Shown: positions 7,716 through 16,204 of the stretch, one piece after another
How the letters are laid out: every line of letters starts with the position of its first letter
Position numbering within the stretch: the stretch's first letter is position 1
Origin: UBA8079 sp965205535
Lineage (GTDB): Bacteria; Pseudomonadota; Alphaproteobacteria; UBA6615
Assembly (NCBI GenBank): GCA_965205535.1
Contig: CBDBHH010000005.1
Span: 1,612,001 to 1,676,000 of the forward strand
Direction: 5' to 3'
DNA: 64,000 bases
Notes under the pieces: generated by a model
Databases searched by the model: none
Told to the model about the DNA's origin: nothing
What the model saw: the letters and a program-made list of their open reading frames with translations, nothing else
Position numbers and translations under genes: made by a program

Positions 7716-9029
7716 GTGACATCCTTGGGGTCCGAGCCGGCGATCCTCGACGCGCATCCGCGTGACCGGGGACAGGTTCTCGATCATTTCAGCTGGGTGC
7801 GTGGCGAGACCGAGCGCCTGGCCGCACCGTTATCGCCCGAAGACCAGGTCGTGCAGTCGATGCCCGACGCGAGCCCGACCAAATGGCATCGGGCCCATAT
7901 CACCTGGTTTTTCGAGACCATGATCCTGCGGGCGTTTGCGGCCGGTTACGAACCGCTCGATGAGCATTACCGGTTCTTGTTCAATTCCTATTATGACGCC
8001 GTCGGCGCGCGTCACCCGCGCCCCGAGCGTGGCCTGCTGACCCGCCCCACCGCGGAACAGGTAAAGGCCTACCGCGCCCATGTCGATGATGCGATGCGGG
8101 CCTTGATCAGCGATGCGGACGATGAGACCTGGGACAAGGTAGCGCCCCTGGTTGCGCTGGGACTGCATCACGAACAGCAGCATCAGGAACTGATCCTGAT
8201 GGATATTCTCCACGCCTTTTCGTTCAACAGTGTGGCCCCAGCCTACCAGACCTATCGACCGTCACCGGCGCGCAAAACGCCGGAATTGCGCTGGTTCGAC
8301 CATGATGGCGGGCTTGTCGAGATTGGCCATGACGGCACCGAATTCGCCTTCGACAACGAAGGGCCGCGCCACAGCGTCCATTTGGCACCCTTCCGGCTGG
8401 CCTCGCGACTGGTCACCAACGGGGAGTGGAAGACGTTTATGGTCGACAACGGCTATGGGCGGCCCGAACTCTGGCTGTCGGACGGCTGGGCCACCGTGGG
8501 CGCGGAAGGCTGGGATGCGCCGCTCTATTGGCAGAAAGTCGATGATGAATGGTGCGCGATGTCCCTGTCGGGCCTGCAGCAGGTCAACGACCAGGCGCCG
8601 GTCTGCCATGTCAGCCTCTACGAGGCGGACGCCTATGCGCGCTGGGCCGGCAAGCGCCTGCCCCGCGAAGGCGAATGGGAAGTGTTCGCCCGCGACCAGC
8701 CGGTGGCGGGGAATTTCGTCGGATCCGGGTTGCTGCGCACCGCGCCGGCGACCGATGAGACACCCGACCAGCCGGAACAGATGTTTGGCGACGTGTGGGA
8801 GTGGACCCAGAGCCCCTATGTCCCATATCCGGGATTCAAGCCCGTGACGGGCGCTGTCGGTGAGTACAACGGAAAATTCATGGCCAATCAGTTTGTCTTG
8901 CGCGGCGGCGCCTGCGTGACCCCGGAAGGGCATACGCGCGCCACCTATCGGAACTTCTTCTATCCCGCGATGCGCTGGATGTTCGCCGGCGTGCGCCTGG
9001 CGGATGACGCGGATGGCGTTGCACAATGA
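7716..9029 (+). CDS. egtB: Ergothioneine biosynthesis sulfoxide synthase EgtB
   Basis: This 437-residue iron enzyme joins the sulfur donor (gamma-glutamylcysteine or cysteine) to hercynine. The N-terminal DinB-like domain carries the metal-binding histidines (KWHRAHITWFFE, and HHEQQHQE near residue 150). The C-terminal half is the FGE-sulfatase/SUMF1 domain with VCHVSLYEADAYARWAGKRLP, GDVWEWTQSPY and a final ATYRNFFYP. The start is GTG at 7716 with AGGAG 7 bases upstream; two upstream in-frame ATGs lack ribosome sites. It overlaps egtD by 4 bases, the usual egtB-egtD arrangement. Confidence 0.93.
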   Translation: MTSLGSEPAILDAHPRDRGQVLDHFSWVRGETERLAAPLSPEDQVVQSMPDASPTKWHRAHITWFFETMILRAFAAGYEPLDEHYRFLFNSYYDAVGARHPRPERGLLTRPTAEQVKAYRAHVDDAMRALISDADDETWDKVAPLVALGLHHEQQHQELILMDILHAFSFNSVAPAYQTYRPSPARKTPELRWFDHDGGLVEIGHDGTEFAFDNEGPRHSVHLAPFRLASRLVTNGEWKTFMVDNGYGRPELWLSDGWATVGAEGWDAPLYWQKVDDEWCAMSLSGLQQVNDQAPVCHVSLYEADAYARWAGKRLPREGEWEVFARDQPVAGNFVGSGLLRTAPATDETPDQPEQMFGDVWEWTQSPYVPYPGFKPVTGAVGEYNGKFMANQFVLRGGACVTPEGHTRATYRNFFYPAMRWMFAGVRLADDADGVAQ

Positions 9030-10009
9030 GCGACGCGGCAGCGGTAAGCCTCGGGCCGCTCCACGACTATGTGGAATACGACCATGCGGCCGACAGTTTC
9101 CTGGATGACGTTCTCGACGGGCTGGCCCAGTCCCAGAAGAAGCTGTCGAGCAAGTATTTCTACGACGAGCGCGGCTCGCAGCTGTTCGATGACATCTGCG
9201 AATTGCCGGAATATTACCCGACACGCACCGAGACAGCGTTGTTGCAAACCCATGCTGCGGAATTCGCCGCGCTGATCGGCGCCAATGCCAGCGTGGTGGA
9301 GTTCGGCAGCGGGTCGAGCACCAAGATTCGCATCCTGCTAGACGCGCTGGAGACCCCGGCGGCCTATATCCCCGTCGATATTTCGCGCGAGCATCTGCTG
9401 GCCTCGGCCAAGGCGCTGGCGGGCTCGTATCCCGATCTGCCGGTCGTGCCCATCGCGGCCGATTACACCCAGCCGTTCGAGCTGCTGGAGATCGTGGGCG
9501 GGGCCGCACGAATCGGATTTTTCCCGGGTTCGACTATTGGCAATTTCACCCGCGCCGCTGCGGTGGATTTCCTGCGTGCTGCGGCGACCGACCTCGGCAC
9601 CGACAACGGACTCCTGATCGGTGTCGATCTGCGAAAAGATGTGGCGGTTCTGCATGCAGCCTATAACGACGCTGCCGGCGTGACGGCGGAATTCAACCTG
9701 AACGTCCTGCGCCGCGTGAACGAAGAGCTCGACGGCAATTTCAACCTCGATGCCTTCACCCATGATGCCCGCTGGATCCCGGATCAGGGCCGGATCGAGA
9801 TGCATCTGGTGAGCGACTGGGACCAGGAGGTCCGCGTCAATGGTCATAGCTTCAACTTTGTGGCCGGGGAATCGATACACACCGAGGATTCCCACAAATA
9901 CGATATCGAGGAATTCCACGCGCTGGCCGCCAAGGCCGGCTGGCGTGCCTTCCGCCACTGGACAGACGCCGACAACCTGTTCTCGCTGCACTATCTGCGG
10001 GTGGCGTAG
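9026..10009 (+). CDS. egtD: L-histidine N(alpha)-methyltransferase EgtD
   Basis: This 327-residue SAM-dependent enzyme trimethylates histidine to hercynine, the first step of ergothioneine synthesis. The diagnostic early segment KYFYDERGSQLFDDICELPEYYPTRTE-type region is present. The SAM-binding VEFGSGSSTK is near residue 90, and FFPGSTIGNF lies near residue 165. The length matches characterised EgtD. Its ATG overlaps the egtB stop, so both are made from one mRNA. No egtE or egtC is seen nearby, as is common in proteobacteria. Confidence 0.95.
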   Translation: MSDAAAVSLGPLHDYVEYDHAADSFLDDVLDGLAQSQKKLSSKYFYDERGSQLFDDICELPEYYPTRTETALLQTHAAEFAALIGANASVVEFGSGSSTKIRILLDALETPAAYIPVDISREHLLASAKALAGSYPDLPVVPIAADYTQPFELLEIVGGAARIGFFPGSTIGNFTRAAAVDFLRAAATDLGTDNGLLIGVDLRKDVAVLHAAYNDAAGVTAEFNLNVLRRVNEELDGNFNLDAFTHDARWIPDQGRIEMHLVSDWDQEVRVNGHSFNFVAGESIHTEDSHKYDIEEFHALAAKAGWRAFRHWTDADNLFSLHYLRVA

Positions 10010-10056
10010 GCGCGCGCGGGCCCTCGCTTGCGGCGGCTGCATCGGAGTGTGTTGCC

Positions 10057-10746
10057 ATGTCCGATCAATCCGAACCCGTCAATGAAATCGAGGTCGAGTT
10101 CGGGCCGGTGGATGGCCCGCGGCTCGAGAAGTACCTTGCGCGAACCTGCACAGGTTATGGGCTTTTGCTGTTGCTCAGCTTCTTGTCACCATTCCTGGTG
10201 CCGCTGATGGTGCGGTTCCTGGACCCCGTGGCCATTCCGGGTGTGTTCGCCGACCCCGAAAGCGCACGCTTCTTCTATCGGATCCTCCTATTCGGGGCGA
10301 TCATGGGGGTCGTTTCGTTCATCATGACGTCCCAGCGCTCCTACGGGATTGCGATCAGGATGTTCAACAGGGGGATGGCCGAGGATGAACGGCGCCATCG
10401 GGCTATCGTTGCGCCCCGGCGAGAAGAACCGTTCGTGGTGCCGGATTTTGTTGCCGTGACCGGGCTTCATCCCCGGATGGTCAACCTGCACGCTAAGGCC
10501 AATCTCCTGATCATTCTGTCGGTCGTGGTTATTGTCTTCGGTCAGTTGGCTGCAGACGACGGCCCGACCACGGCCGTTAAATGGATCTTGGCACTCGGTC
10601 TGGTCGTCGAGGGGGGGGGATCGGTTGGTACTATCGTGATATGCGGAGATGGATCCGCAGCCATGAATCCGGAAAAACGATCTGGCCCGGTTGATCGCAA
10701 GGGTGTACCGGAGCTGCGGCTGATACCGCTCGACATAGCTCCCTAG
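10057..10746 (+). CDS. Hypothetical multi-pass membrane protein with an internal G9 tract
   Basis: The frame as sequenced encodes 229 residues. Hydrophobic segments lie at about 30-52, 68-88, 147-165 and 172-192, with a charged cytoplasmic-looking stretch between the second and third. I do not recognise the family. A run of nine G (10611-10619) sits at the end of the fourth segment. With one more G (or two fewer) the protein would continue IGWYYRDMRRWIRSHESG and stop at 10692-10694, which looks more like a normal membrane-protein tail than the SVGTIVICGDG tail read here. It lies 47 bases after egtD and may share its transcript. Confidence 0.6.
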   Translation: MSDQSEPVNEIEVEFGPVDGPRLEKYLARTCTGYGLLLLLSFLSPFLVPLMVRFLDPVAIPGVFADPESARFFYRILLFGAIMGVVSFIMTSQRSYGIAIRMFNRGMAEDERRHRAIVAPRREEPFVVPDFVAVTGLHPRMVNLHAKANLLIILSVVVIVFGQLAADDGPTTAVKWILALGLVVEGGGSVGTIVICGDGSAAMNPEKRSGPVDRKGVPELRLIPLDIAP

Positions 10747-10834
10747 GTCGCGGGACAGTCAAATTCTGCCTGATTTCCAGGCAATCTCTCCGCGAGTGGC
10801 GTAACACAATTCATCGAGATCCTCGCCGAGGTCG

Positions 10835-11596
10835 TCACCCTGTCCAGCCGCCGCCGTTGACGTCGAGGGTCGCGCCGGTGGTGAAGGCGGCACCGGGGGT
10901 CGACAGGAACCACACCGCGTGGGCGATCTCCTCGGGCTTGCCCAGCCGGCCGACGGGCACGGCCTGCTCGAGCATTTTCATCCGGTCCCCATGGAGGCCC
11001 GCGAAACGTGGCGTGAGGACTGGCCCCGGCATGACGGTGTTGACCGTTATGCCCGACGCTGCGAGTTCGACCGCGAGGCGGCGTGATAGCCCGGCGACGG
11101 CGGCCTTGGCGGCGGAATAGTCGATCGCAGCGGTCGGCACGCCGGTCCGCCCGGCCTGGGAGCCGATGTTCACAATTCGACCGTAAGCGTTTGCCTTCAT
11201 GGCCGGCACGACCGCGCGCATGGGGAAATACACGCCCGACAGGTTCCATTCGATGCCGACATACCAAGCCGTGTCATCGAGGTCTTCTATCGCAGGCGCG
11301 TCATGGAACCCGCCCGCGCAGCCGGCGAGAATATCGATTCGATCCCAGCGCGACACGATTTCGGTGACGGCGGATTGCATGTCCTCGTCGGACGTGCATT
11401 CCGCGCCGATTGCGATTGCCGTCCCGCCCGCATCGGCGATTTCCCCAGAGATCCGGTCGGCGGTCTCAACATCACGATCGAGGATGGCGACTTTCGCGCC
11501 GGCGGAAATGAAACGATGTACGCAGGCAAGCCCGATACCCGCCGCGCCGCCGGTCACGACCGCGACGTCGTCCGTGATCGACGAAAGCGCCGTCAT
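10835..11596 (-). CDS. SDR family NAD(P)-dependent oxidoreductase
   Basis: This 253-residue classical short-chain dehydrogenase has the cofactor motif TGGAAGIG at residues 16-23, the NAG-like LAGCAGG, the catalytic Ser in NIGSQAG, and YSAAK for Tyr/Lys. The C-terminus LDVNGGGWTG is typical of FabG-like members. It overlaps the upstream TetR regulator by 4 bases, so it is the second gene of that operon. It is probably induced together with the divergent quinone reductase genes. Substrate not deducible. Confidence 0.88.
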   Translation of the reverse strand: MTALSSITDDVAVVTGGAAGIGLACVHRFISAGAKVAILDRDVETADRISGEIADAGGTAIAIGAECTSDEDMQSAVTEIVSRWDRIDILAGCAGGFHDAPAIEDLDDTAWYVGIEWNLSGVYFPMRAVVPAMKANAYGRIVNIGSQAGRTGVPTAAIDYSAAKAAVAGLSRRLAVELAASGITVNTVMPGPVLTPRFAGLHGDRMKMLEQAVPVGRLGKPEEIAHAVWFLSTPGAAFTTGATLDVNGGGWTG

Positions 11597-12228
11597 CGGG
11601 ACGGCGCTGGTCGGGTGTTGTTGGGGACGAGCAGGTTGAGAAAGTTCTGCGCCAGATCCGACAGTTCCTCGATGCTGGCGCCTGCGCGCGCGCGTGCCGC
11701 AAGGCTGTGCATCACGGATGTGATCATGCGCGCGAGGCTGTCAGGGTCCGTATCTGCGGGTAGCTGCCCGTTATCGCGCGTCTCGCGAAGGCGCTCGCTG
11801 ACGGCCTTGACCCGGGCATCGTAGGCATCGGACATGCAGGCGCGAACTTCGGGGTCGGTTGCCGCACGTTCGCCCGCGACATTCATGATCAGGCAGCCCC
11901 GCGGGCGGTCCGGTGACGTCACACAGCGAATGGTGGTCTGGAAGTAGGCGTCGACTGCGCGCCGAATGTCTTGTTCTGCAAGGAAAGCATCGAGCGGCTC
12001 GCGGCCGATTGTTTCGGCGTATCTGTCGATCGATTTCATAAACAGGTCATGCTTGTTGCCGAACGCTCCGTAGAGGCTGGGCCGATTGATTCCCATACTG
12101 GTGGTGAGGTCTTCCAGCGACGTCGCGGTGTAGCCGTTCGCCCAGAACGTATCGACGGCGTGGTCGAGAGCCTCGCCCCGGTCGAATTTCAGAGGGCGGC
12201 CGCGCGGCCTGGGGTTCTCGTTTTTCAT
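11593..12228 (-). CDS. TetR/AcrR family transcriptional regulator
   Basis: This 211-residue repressor begins with the basic MKNENPRPRGRPLKFDRG, and its helix-turn-helix (TSLEDLTTSMGINRPSLYGAFGNKHDLF region) spans about residues 33-62. A TetR C-terminal ligand domain with a conserved Cys (RGCLIMN) follows, in the position where YxaF/LmrA/NemR-like members sense electrophiles; that comparison is from family knowledge. An upstream in-frame start at 12291 would place the operator inside the gene, so the ATG at 12228 is preferred. The operator half-site abuts this ATG, implying autorepression. Confidence 0.87.
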   Translation of the reverse strand: MKNENPRPRGRPLKFDRGEALDHAVDTFWANGYTATSLEDLTTSMGINRPSLYGAFGNKHDLFMKSIDRYAETIGREPLDAFLAEQDIRRAVDAYFQTTIRCVTSPDRPRGCLIMNVAGERAATDPEVRACMSDAYDARVKAVSERLRETRDNGQLPADTDPDSLARMITSVMHSLAARARAGASIEELSDLAQNFLNLLVPNNTRPAPSR

Positions 12229-12280
12229 ACTAATCGGTACATATTCATTGACTCCCAAAACCATTAATGTACTGATCAGT
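12229..12280. promoter_or_regulatory. Dyad operator region for the divergent TetR and YciI/quinone-reductase operons
   Basis: Two 14-base half-sites, ACTAATCGGTACAT (12229-12242) and ATGTACTGATCAGT (12267-12280), are inverted with 12 of 14 positions matching. The right one contains the perfect 10-base palindrome ACTGATCAGT (12271-12280), and the left contains a degenerate copy. TetR operators are often such 10-16 base palindromes. One site touches the tetR start codon. The other lies downstream of a TTGACT -35-like hexamer (12248-12253), so binding at both could repress both directions. Confidence 0.6.
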
Positions 12281-12330
12281 TCAGAAATCAAGTGAAAGCT
12301 TTACCAGCTTCTCAAACGAGGAATACCGCC

Positions 12331-12651
12331 ATGCAATTCGTTGTCGTTAACCGTGCGATCCGTCCGGACCTGACCATGGTCTCGAAACCTCATCTGCAGG
12401 CGCTCGCCGTCCATGTGACCTATATGAAGGGGCTGCAGGAACAGGGAAAAGTCATTATCGCTGGTGGCTTCGCCGACGGGTCGGGGGGCTTGGACATTAT
12501 CGACGTCGAGACGGTCGAAGAGGCGCTGGAGATTTGCCACAATGATCCCCTGCACAAGGCCGTCCATATCACCCAGGAGATTCATCCCTACTTCACGGAC
12601 CTGGGGCCGCGGCTGGAAGGCATGAAGAAGAAGCTCGCGACAATGGATTGA
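12331..12651 (+). CDS. YciI-like (YCII domain) protein
   Basis: This 106-residue dimeric alpha/beta-barrel protein starts MQFVVVNRAI and carries the conserved His of the YCII domain (SKPHLQALAVHVTYM region), followed by VIIAGGFADGSGGLDIID. YCII proteins are small ferredoxin-fold enzymes or accessory proteins, some acting as dehydrochlorinases or muconolactone isomerase-like. GAGGA lies 8 bases before the ATG. It is the first gene of the operon opposite the TetR gene, followed by two MDR reductases. Confidence 0.75.
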   Translation: MQFVVVNRAIRPDLTMVSKPHLQALAVHVTYMKGLQEQGKVIIAGGFADGSGGLDIIDVETVEEALEICHNDPLHKAVHITQEIHPYFTDLGPRLEGMKKKLATMD

Positions 12652-12703
12652 GCGGTTCCCGTTGGGAGCCACGGTCGCGCCGACGGGACAGGAGGATTTC
12701 GGA

Positions 12704-13696
12704 ATGCGTGCAGCCTGGTACGAAGAACAGGGTCCGGCTTTGGATGTTATCCAGACCGGCGAGATAACGACACCGGAGGCCGGTCCCGGCGAGGTGCGGG
12801 TCAAGCTGTCCCATTCCGGTGTGAACCCTTCGGATACCAAGCGCCGCACAGGTTTCGGCGGGCAACCCCATGCCTTCCCGCAGATCGTGCCTCACAGCGA
12901 CGGTGCGGGGGTGATCGATCAGGTCGGCGCGGGTGTCGATGCGGCCCGGCTCGGTGAGCGGGTCTGGATCTACTGCGGCCAGTGGCAGCGGCCGCTGGGC
13001 ACTGCGGCAGAGTATATTGCCATCCGGGCCGACTACGCGGTTGCCTTGCCGGACGGGGTCGAACTCGTCGCCGGTGCATGCCTGGGTATTCCGGCGGTCA
13101 CTGCCCACTATGCCGTGTTCGCCGATGGCCCTGTCGCGGGCCGGAAGGTGCTGGTCACGGGCGGAGCCGGCGCGGTCGGCAACTACGCCATTCAGCTGGC
13201 GAAATGGGGTGGTGCTGAAACGGTGATCGCGACAGTCAGCTCGCCCGAAAAGGCCGCGTTCGCGACCAAGGCCGGTGCGGACCATGTCATCAACTACCGC
13301 GAAACCGATGTGGGGGCCGAGGTCATGAAGGTGACCAACGACAGCGGCGTCGACCGGATTGTCGAGGTGGCGTTCGGCGTCAACCTGGCGACGACGATTG
13401 CGGTGCTGAAGGATAACGGCGTCGTTGCGACCTATGCCTCGGACACGGCGCCGACACCGGAATTACCCTTCTATCCGATGATGATGAAGAACGCGTTGTT
13501 GCGCTGGGTGTTCATGTACAAGATTCCCGACGCTGCGGTCGTTCAGGCGTTCGACGACATATCGACCTGGCTTGCCGCCGGACCATCGGAACATCTGGTC
13601 GGCCGGGTCTTCCCCCTCGACGATACCGCCGCCGCACACGAATTTCTCGAATCCGGCCGGTCGACGGGCACCGTCGTCATCGCCATCGACGCCTGA
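12704..13696 (+). CDS. NADPH:quinone reductase-like MDR oxidoreductase
   Basis: This 330-residue member of the quinone oxidoreductase branch lacks the zinc ligands of alcohol dehydrogenases. The NADPH-binding motif VTGGAGAVGNYA is near residue 148, and VNPSDTKRR and PHSDGAGVI occur in the N-terminal GroES-like domain. A consensus AGGAGG lies 8 bases before the ATG at 12704; an upstream frame start at 12662 has none. It lies 52 bases after the YciI-like gene and 32 before a second quinone reductase, all on one strand. It likely reduces quinones or enones under the adjacent TetR's control. Confidence 0.87.
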   Translation: MRAAWYEEQGPALDVIQTGEITTPEAGPGEVRVKLSHSGVNPSDTKRRTGFGGQPHAFPQIVPHSDGAGVIDQVGAGVDAARLGERVWIYCGQWQRPLGTAAEYIAIRADYAVALPDGVELVAGACLGIPAVTAHYAVFADGPVAGRKVLVTGGAGAVGNYAIQLAKWGGAETVIATVSSPEKAAFATKAGADHVINYRETDVGAEVMKVTNDSGVDRIVEVAFGVNLATTIAVLKDNGVVATYASDTAPTPELPFYPMMMKNALLRWVFMYKIPDAAVVQAFDDISTWLAAGPSEHLVGRVFPLDDTAAAHEFLESGRSTGTVVIAIDA

Positions 13697-13728
13697 GTCC
13701 GATCACGCTCCGAACAAAGGAAAAGCGC

Positions 13729-14709
13729 ATGAAAACCCGCGTCGCACGTATCCATGAATATGGTGACCCTGACGTTATCAAGATCGAGACCGACGAGTTG
13801 CCCCAGCCGGGGCCAGGTGAGGTAATCCTCAAGCAAAACGCGTCGGCGATCCATTTTGCGGATTCCTACATGCGCCAGGGGCACTATTTCCTGAAGCCGC
13901 CGCTGCCGACGGTACTTGGTCTCGAAGGCGTCGGGACCATCGCGGCAGTTGGCGAGGGTGTCGCGGACCACAAAGAAGGCGACCGGGCGGCCTATCTGTT
14001 CAATGTCGGGGCCTATGCCGCCGCGCGCGTTGTTCCCGCCGAGCAGCTCTACACGCCGCCCACGGACCTCGACGATGCGACGGTGGTGGCGGCTTTCGTG
14101 CGGACGATGACTGCCCAGTATCTGCTGCGTCGCCTCTACCGGGTCGAGGCGGGGGAGACGATCCTGGTGCACTCCGCGACCGGCGGCATGGGCAGTCTGC
14201 TGACCCAGTGGGCGACAACCCTGGGTGCGAAGGTCATCGGCACGGTGAGCTCACCCGACAAGTTTCTGGCAGCCGAGGAAAACGGCTGCGCCCATGTGAT
14301 CGATTACACCAAGGAGGATTTCGCCGACGCCGTCCTCGACATCACCGGTGGTGTGGGAGTGCCGGTCGTGTATGACGCGGTTGGCGCGGATGCCTATCAG
14401 GGCAATCTCCGGGCGCTCGCACCGCGGGGCTGGTTCGTGAACTACGGTCACGCCTCCGGTCCGCCGCCGATCGACGCGCTGGAGCTCAACCAGAAGTCCC
14501 TGATCTTCACCAAGGCGTCGATGAAGGACTACACGGCGACGCCGGAAGAAAAGGCGGCGATGATGGAAGAGGTGGTGGCCGCGATCGCCGCCGGGACCGT
14601 GAAATCGAACATCACCGGCAGCTATGAACTCGCCGACATCGCCGAGGCCCATGCGTCGCTCGATTCCCGCATGACGACCGGTGCGCTGGTGGCGGTGTTC
14701 GACGGGTAG
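13729..14709 (+). CDS. Quinone oxidoreductase (zeta-crystallin/QorA-like)
   Basis: This 326-residue NADPH:quinone oxidoreductase resembles E. coli QorA throughout. MKTRVARIHEYGDPDVIK is at the N-terminus, LGLEGVGTI is near residue 62, HSATGGMGSLLTQWA is the AxxGxxG NADPH loop near residue 150, and VYDAVGADAYQGNL is near 218. CAAAGGAAAAG provides the ribosome site. It is the last gene of the YciI-MDR-QOR transcript and is followed by a GC-rich terminator. One-electron quinone detoxification is the family's usual role. Confidence 0.9.
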   Translation: MKTRVARIHEYGDPDVIKIETDELPQPGPGEVILKQNASAIHFADSYMRQGHYFLKPPLPTVLGLEGVGTIAAVGEGVADHKEGDRAAYLFNVGAYAAARVVPAEQLYTPPTDLDDATVVAAFVRTMTAQYLLRRLYRVEAGETILVHSATGGMGSLLTQWATTLGAKVIGTVSSPDKFLAAEENGCAHVIDYTKEDFADAVLDITGGVGVPVVYDAVGADAYQGNLRALAPRGWFVNYGHASGPPPIDALELNQKSLIFTKASMKDYTATPEEKAAMMEEVVAAIAAGTVKSNITGSYELADIAEAHASLDSRMTTGALVAVFDG

Positions 14710-14735
14710 AGGTTCGAAAACGAAACGCGCAAACG

Positions 14736-14762
14736 AAAACCCCTCCCGCGAGGGGGGGGGTT
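14736..14762. terminator. Terminator hairpin between convergent qor and metallolyase genes
   Basis: CCCCTC (14740-14745) pairs with GAGGGG (14750-14755) across a CCGC loop, preceded by AAAA and followed by a G run and TT. On the minus strand the stem is followed by TTTTCGTTTGCG, making a reasonable terminator for the metallolyase gene ending at 14789. Confidence 0.6.
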
Positions 14763-14788
14763 GCAACTTACGTTGAAATACGCAGGCT

Positions 14789-16015
14789 TTAGTCGTCGAG
14801 AAGACTCTCGACGAGGTTCTTGAACTCATCTTCGGTCATCAGGCGCTTGTGGATCAGCGCCCAGTCCTTGACGGCCATCAGGATTTCCATGGCCTTGGTC
14901 TCTTCGACGCGGATCTGGTTGCGTTCCAGCCATTCCTTGACTGTGTCGATGCCCGAGCCCTTGCCCATGACCGTCTCCGGCTCGGCCTGGCCGACCATAC
15001 GCGGCCGGAACGGCATGACTTCGGTCTGGTACTCGTCACCGCAGTTCAGCAGCCAGGTGGCGATGATGCCGGACTCGACCTTGAACAGGTCGTCGCCGAC
15101 GACCGGGCGGTTCGACGGGACGACGACGCCGGTGACGTCGCGGACCAGGTCTGCCAGCCATTTCAGCTTGTCGAGCTTGATGCCGATGTCGATGTCATAG
15201 AGCGTGCGCAGCGCCATCACGGTCTCTTCCATGGGCACGTTGCCGGCGCGCTCGCCGACACCCAGGACGGTGGACTGAATGACTTCCACACCCTCGGAAA
15301 GCGCCATGATCGTGTTCGCCACGCCCATGCCGTAATCCATGTGGAAATGGGCTTCCATGGGGATATCCGGGAAGCGTTCCTTCATCGAGCGCACGAAATA
15401 CTGCATCGCGTGAATCGACGTGGCGCCCATCGTGTCGACGAGGGCCAGACCATCCATATGGCCTTCCTTGCCGACGCGATCGATCAGGTCGATGACCCAC
15501 TTCAGGTCCGAACGGGTGAAATCGATCGGGAAGAACACGACCTCGAGGCCGTTGTCATGGGCGAACTTGGTGGACTCGATCGACAGATCGACAGCCCGCT
15601 CCATATCCCACTGATAGCCATACTGGATCAGGTGGGGGCTGGCCGGGACTTCCATGATGACGCCGTTGACGCCGGAATCGACCGCGCGCTGGACGTCTTC
15701 GACCATGCAGCGGGCAAAGGCGTAAACATCCGGGCCGAAGTCGCGCTTGGCGAGTTCCTGAACGACCTTGGCGTCGTCCTTGGAGACGACCGGCATGCCG
15801 GCCTCGATGCGCTGGACGCCGACTTCGGCGAGGCCTTCGGCAATCCGGATCTTGTCGTCGAAGTCGAACGCAAGGCCCGCCTGCTGCTCGCCGTCACGCA
15901 GGGTCACGTCGTGGATGCGGATGTTGTCGGGGAACTTCCAGTCCTTGGTCACTTCGGGAGCGAAGTTCCAGGGGCTGGTGAACCAGTCGTCTGTTTTCCA
16001 GGGTGTATCAGTCAT
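14789..16015 (-). CDS. DRE-TIM metallolyase (isopropylmalate/homocitrate synthase-like), function unassigned
   Basis: This 408-residue TIM-barrel enzyme has the DRE-TIM signature DVTLRDGEQ (D36-R40-D41-E43) and GVGERAGNVPMEE (252-264), as in 2-isopropylmalate, citramalate and homocitrate synthases. The metal motif reads HFHMD (223-227) where synthases usually have HxHND. The later ESG region reads VESGIIATWLLN instead of the usual HQDG form, and there is no C-terminal LeuA allosteric domain. It therefore joins an unknown 2-oxoacid or cleaves a hydroxyacyl-CoA. The ATG at 16015 behind GAGGAGG was chosen over an upstream in-frame start. It has its own near-consensus promoter. Confidence 0.8.
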   Translation of the reverse strand: MTDTPWKTDDWFTSPWNFAPEVTKDWKFPDNIRIHDVTLRDGEQQAGLAFDFDDKIRIAEGLAEVGVQRIEAGMPVVSKDDAKVVQELAKRDFGPDVYAFARCMVEDVQRAVDSGVNGVIMEVPASPHLIQYGYQWDMERAVDLSIESTKFAHDNGLEVVFFPIDFTRSDLKWVIDLIDRVGKEGHMDGLALVDTMGATSIHAMQYFVRSMKERFPDIPMEAHFHMDYGMGVANTIMALSEGVEVIQSTVLGVGERAGNVPMEETVMALRTLYDIDIGIKLDKLKWLADLVRDVTGVVVPSNRPVVGDDLFKVESGIIATWLLNCGDEYQTEVMPFRPRMVGQAEPETVMGKGSGIDTVKEWLERNQIRVEETKAMEILMAVKDWALIHKRLMTEDEFKNLVESLLDD

Positions 16016-16112
16016 GAGTTTTGCCTCCTCGCGCGCCCTTAATTCATTGCGCCGGACGGTTGTTATGGGGTCCGAAAAAGCCCGGAACATACCCCGGCCA
16101 AATTTCGCGCGG

Positions 16113-16141
16113 ACTGTAGGTAACCACCCGGGGGGAGTCAA
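16113..16141 (-). promoter_or_regulatory. Sigma70-type promoter of the DRE-TIM metallolyase gene
   Basis: On the minus strand, TTGACT (complement of 16136-16141) and TACAGT (complement of 16113-16118) are 17 bases apart. Transcription would start near 16106, giving a leader of about 90 bases before the ATG at 16015. This is the best -35/-10 pair I see in the window. Confidence 0.6.
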
Positions 16142-16204
16142 CGCGAAGCCCCGCTGACAGCCCGCTTGGCGCGGCACAAGTTTTGGTCTTGAAAGTCGGG
16201 GGTT

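Noticed and set aside
14752..14760. Second G9 run as a phase-variable tract
   Set aside because: It is non-coding and belongs to the terminator hairpin between convergent genes.
14849..16042. 397-codon plus-strand frame
   Set aside because: Antisense to the DRE-TIM metallolyase; His/Asp-rich translation without domains.
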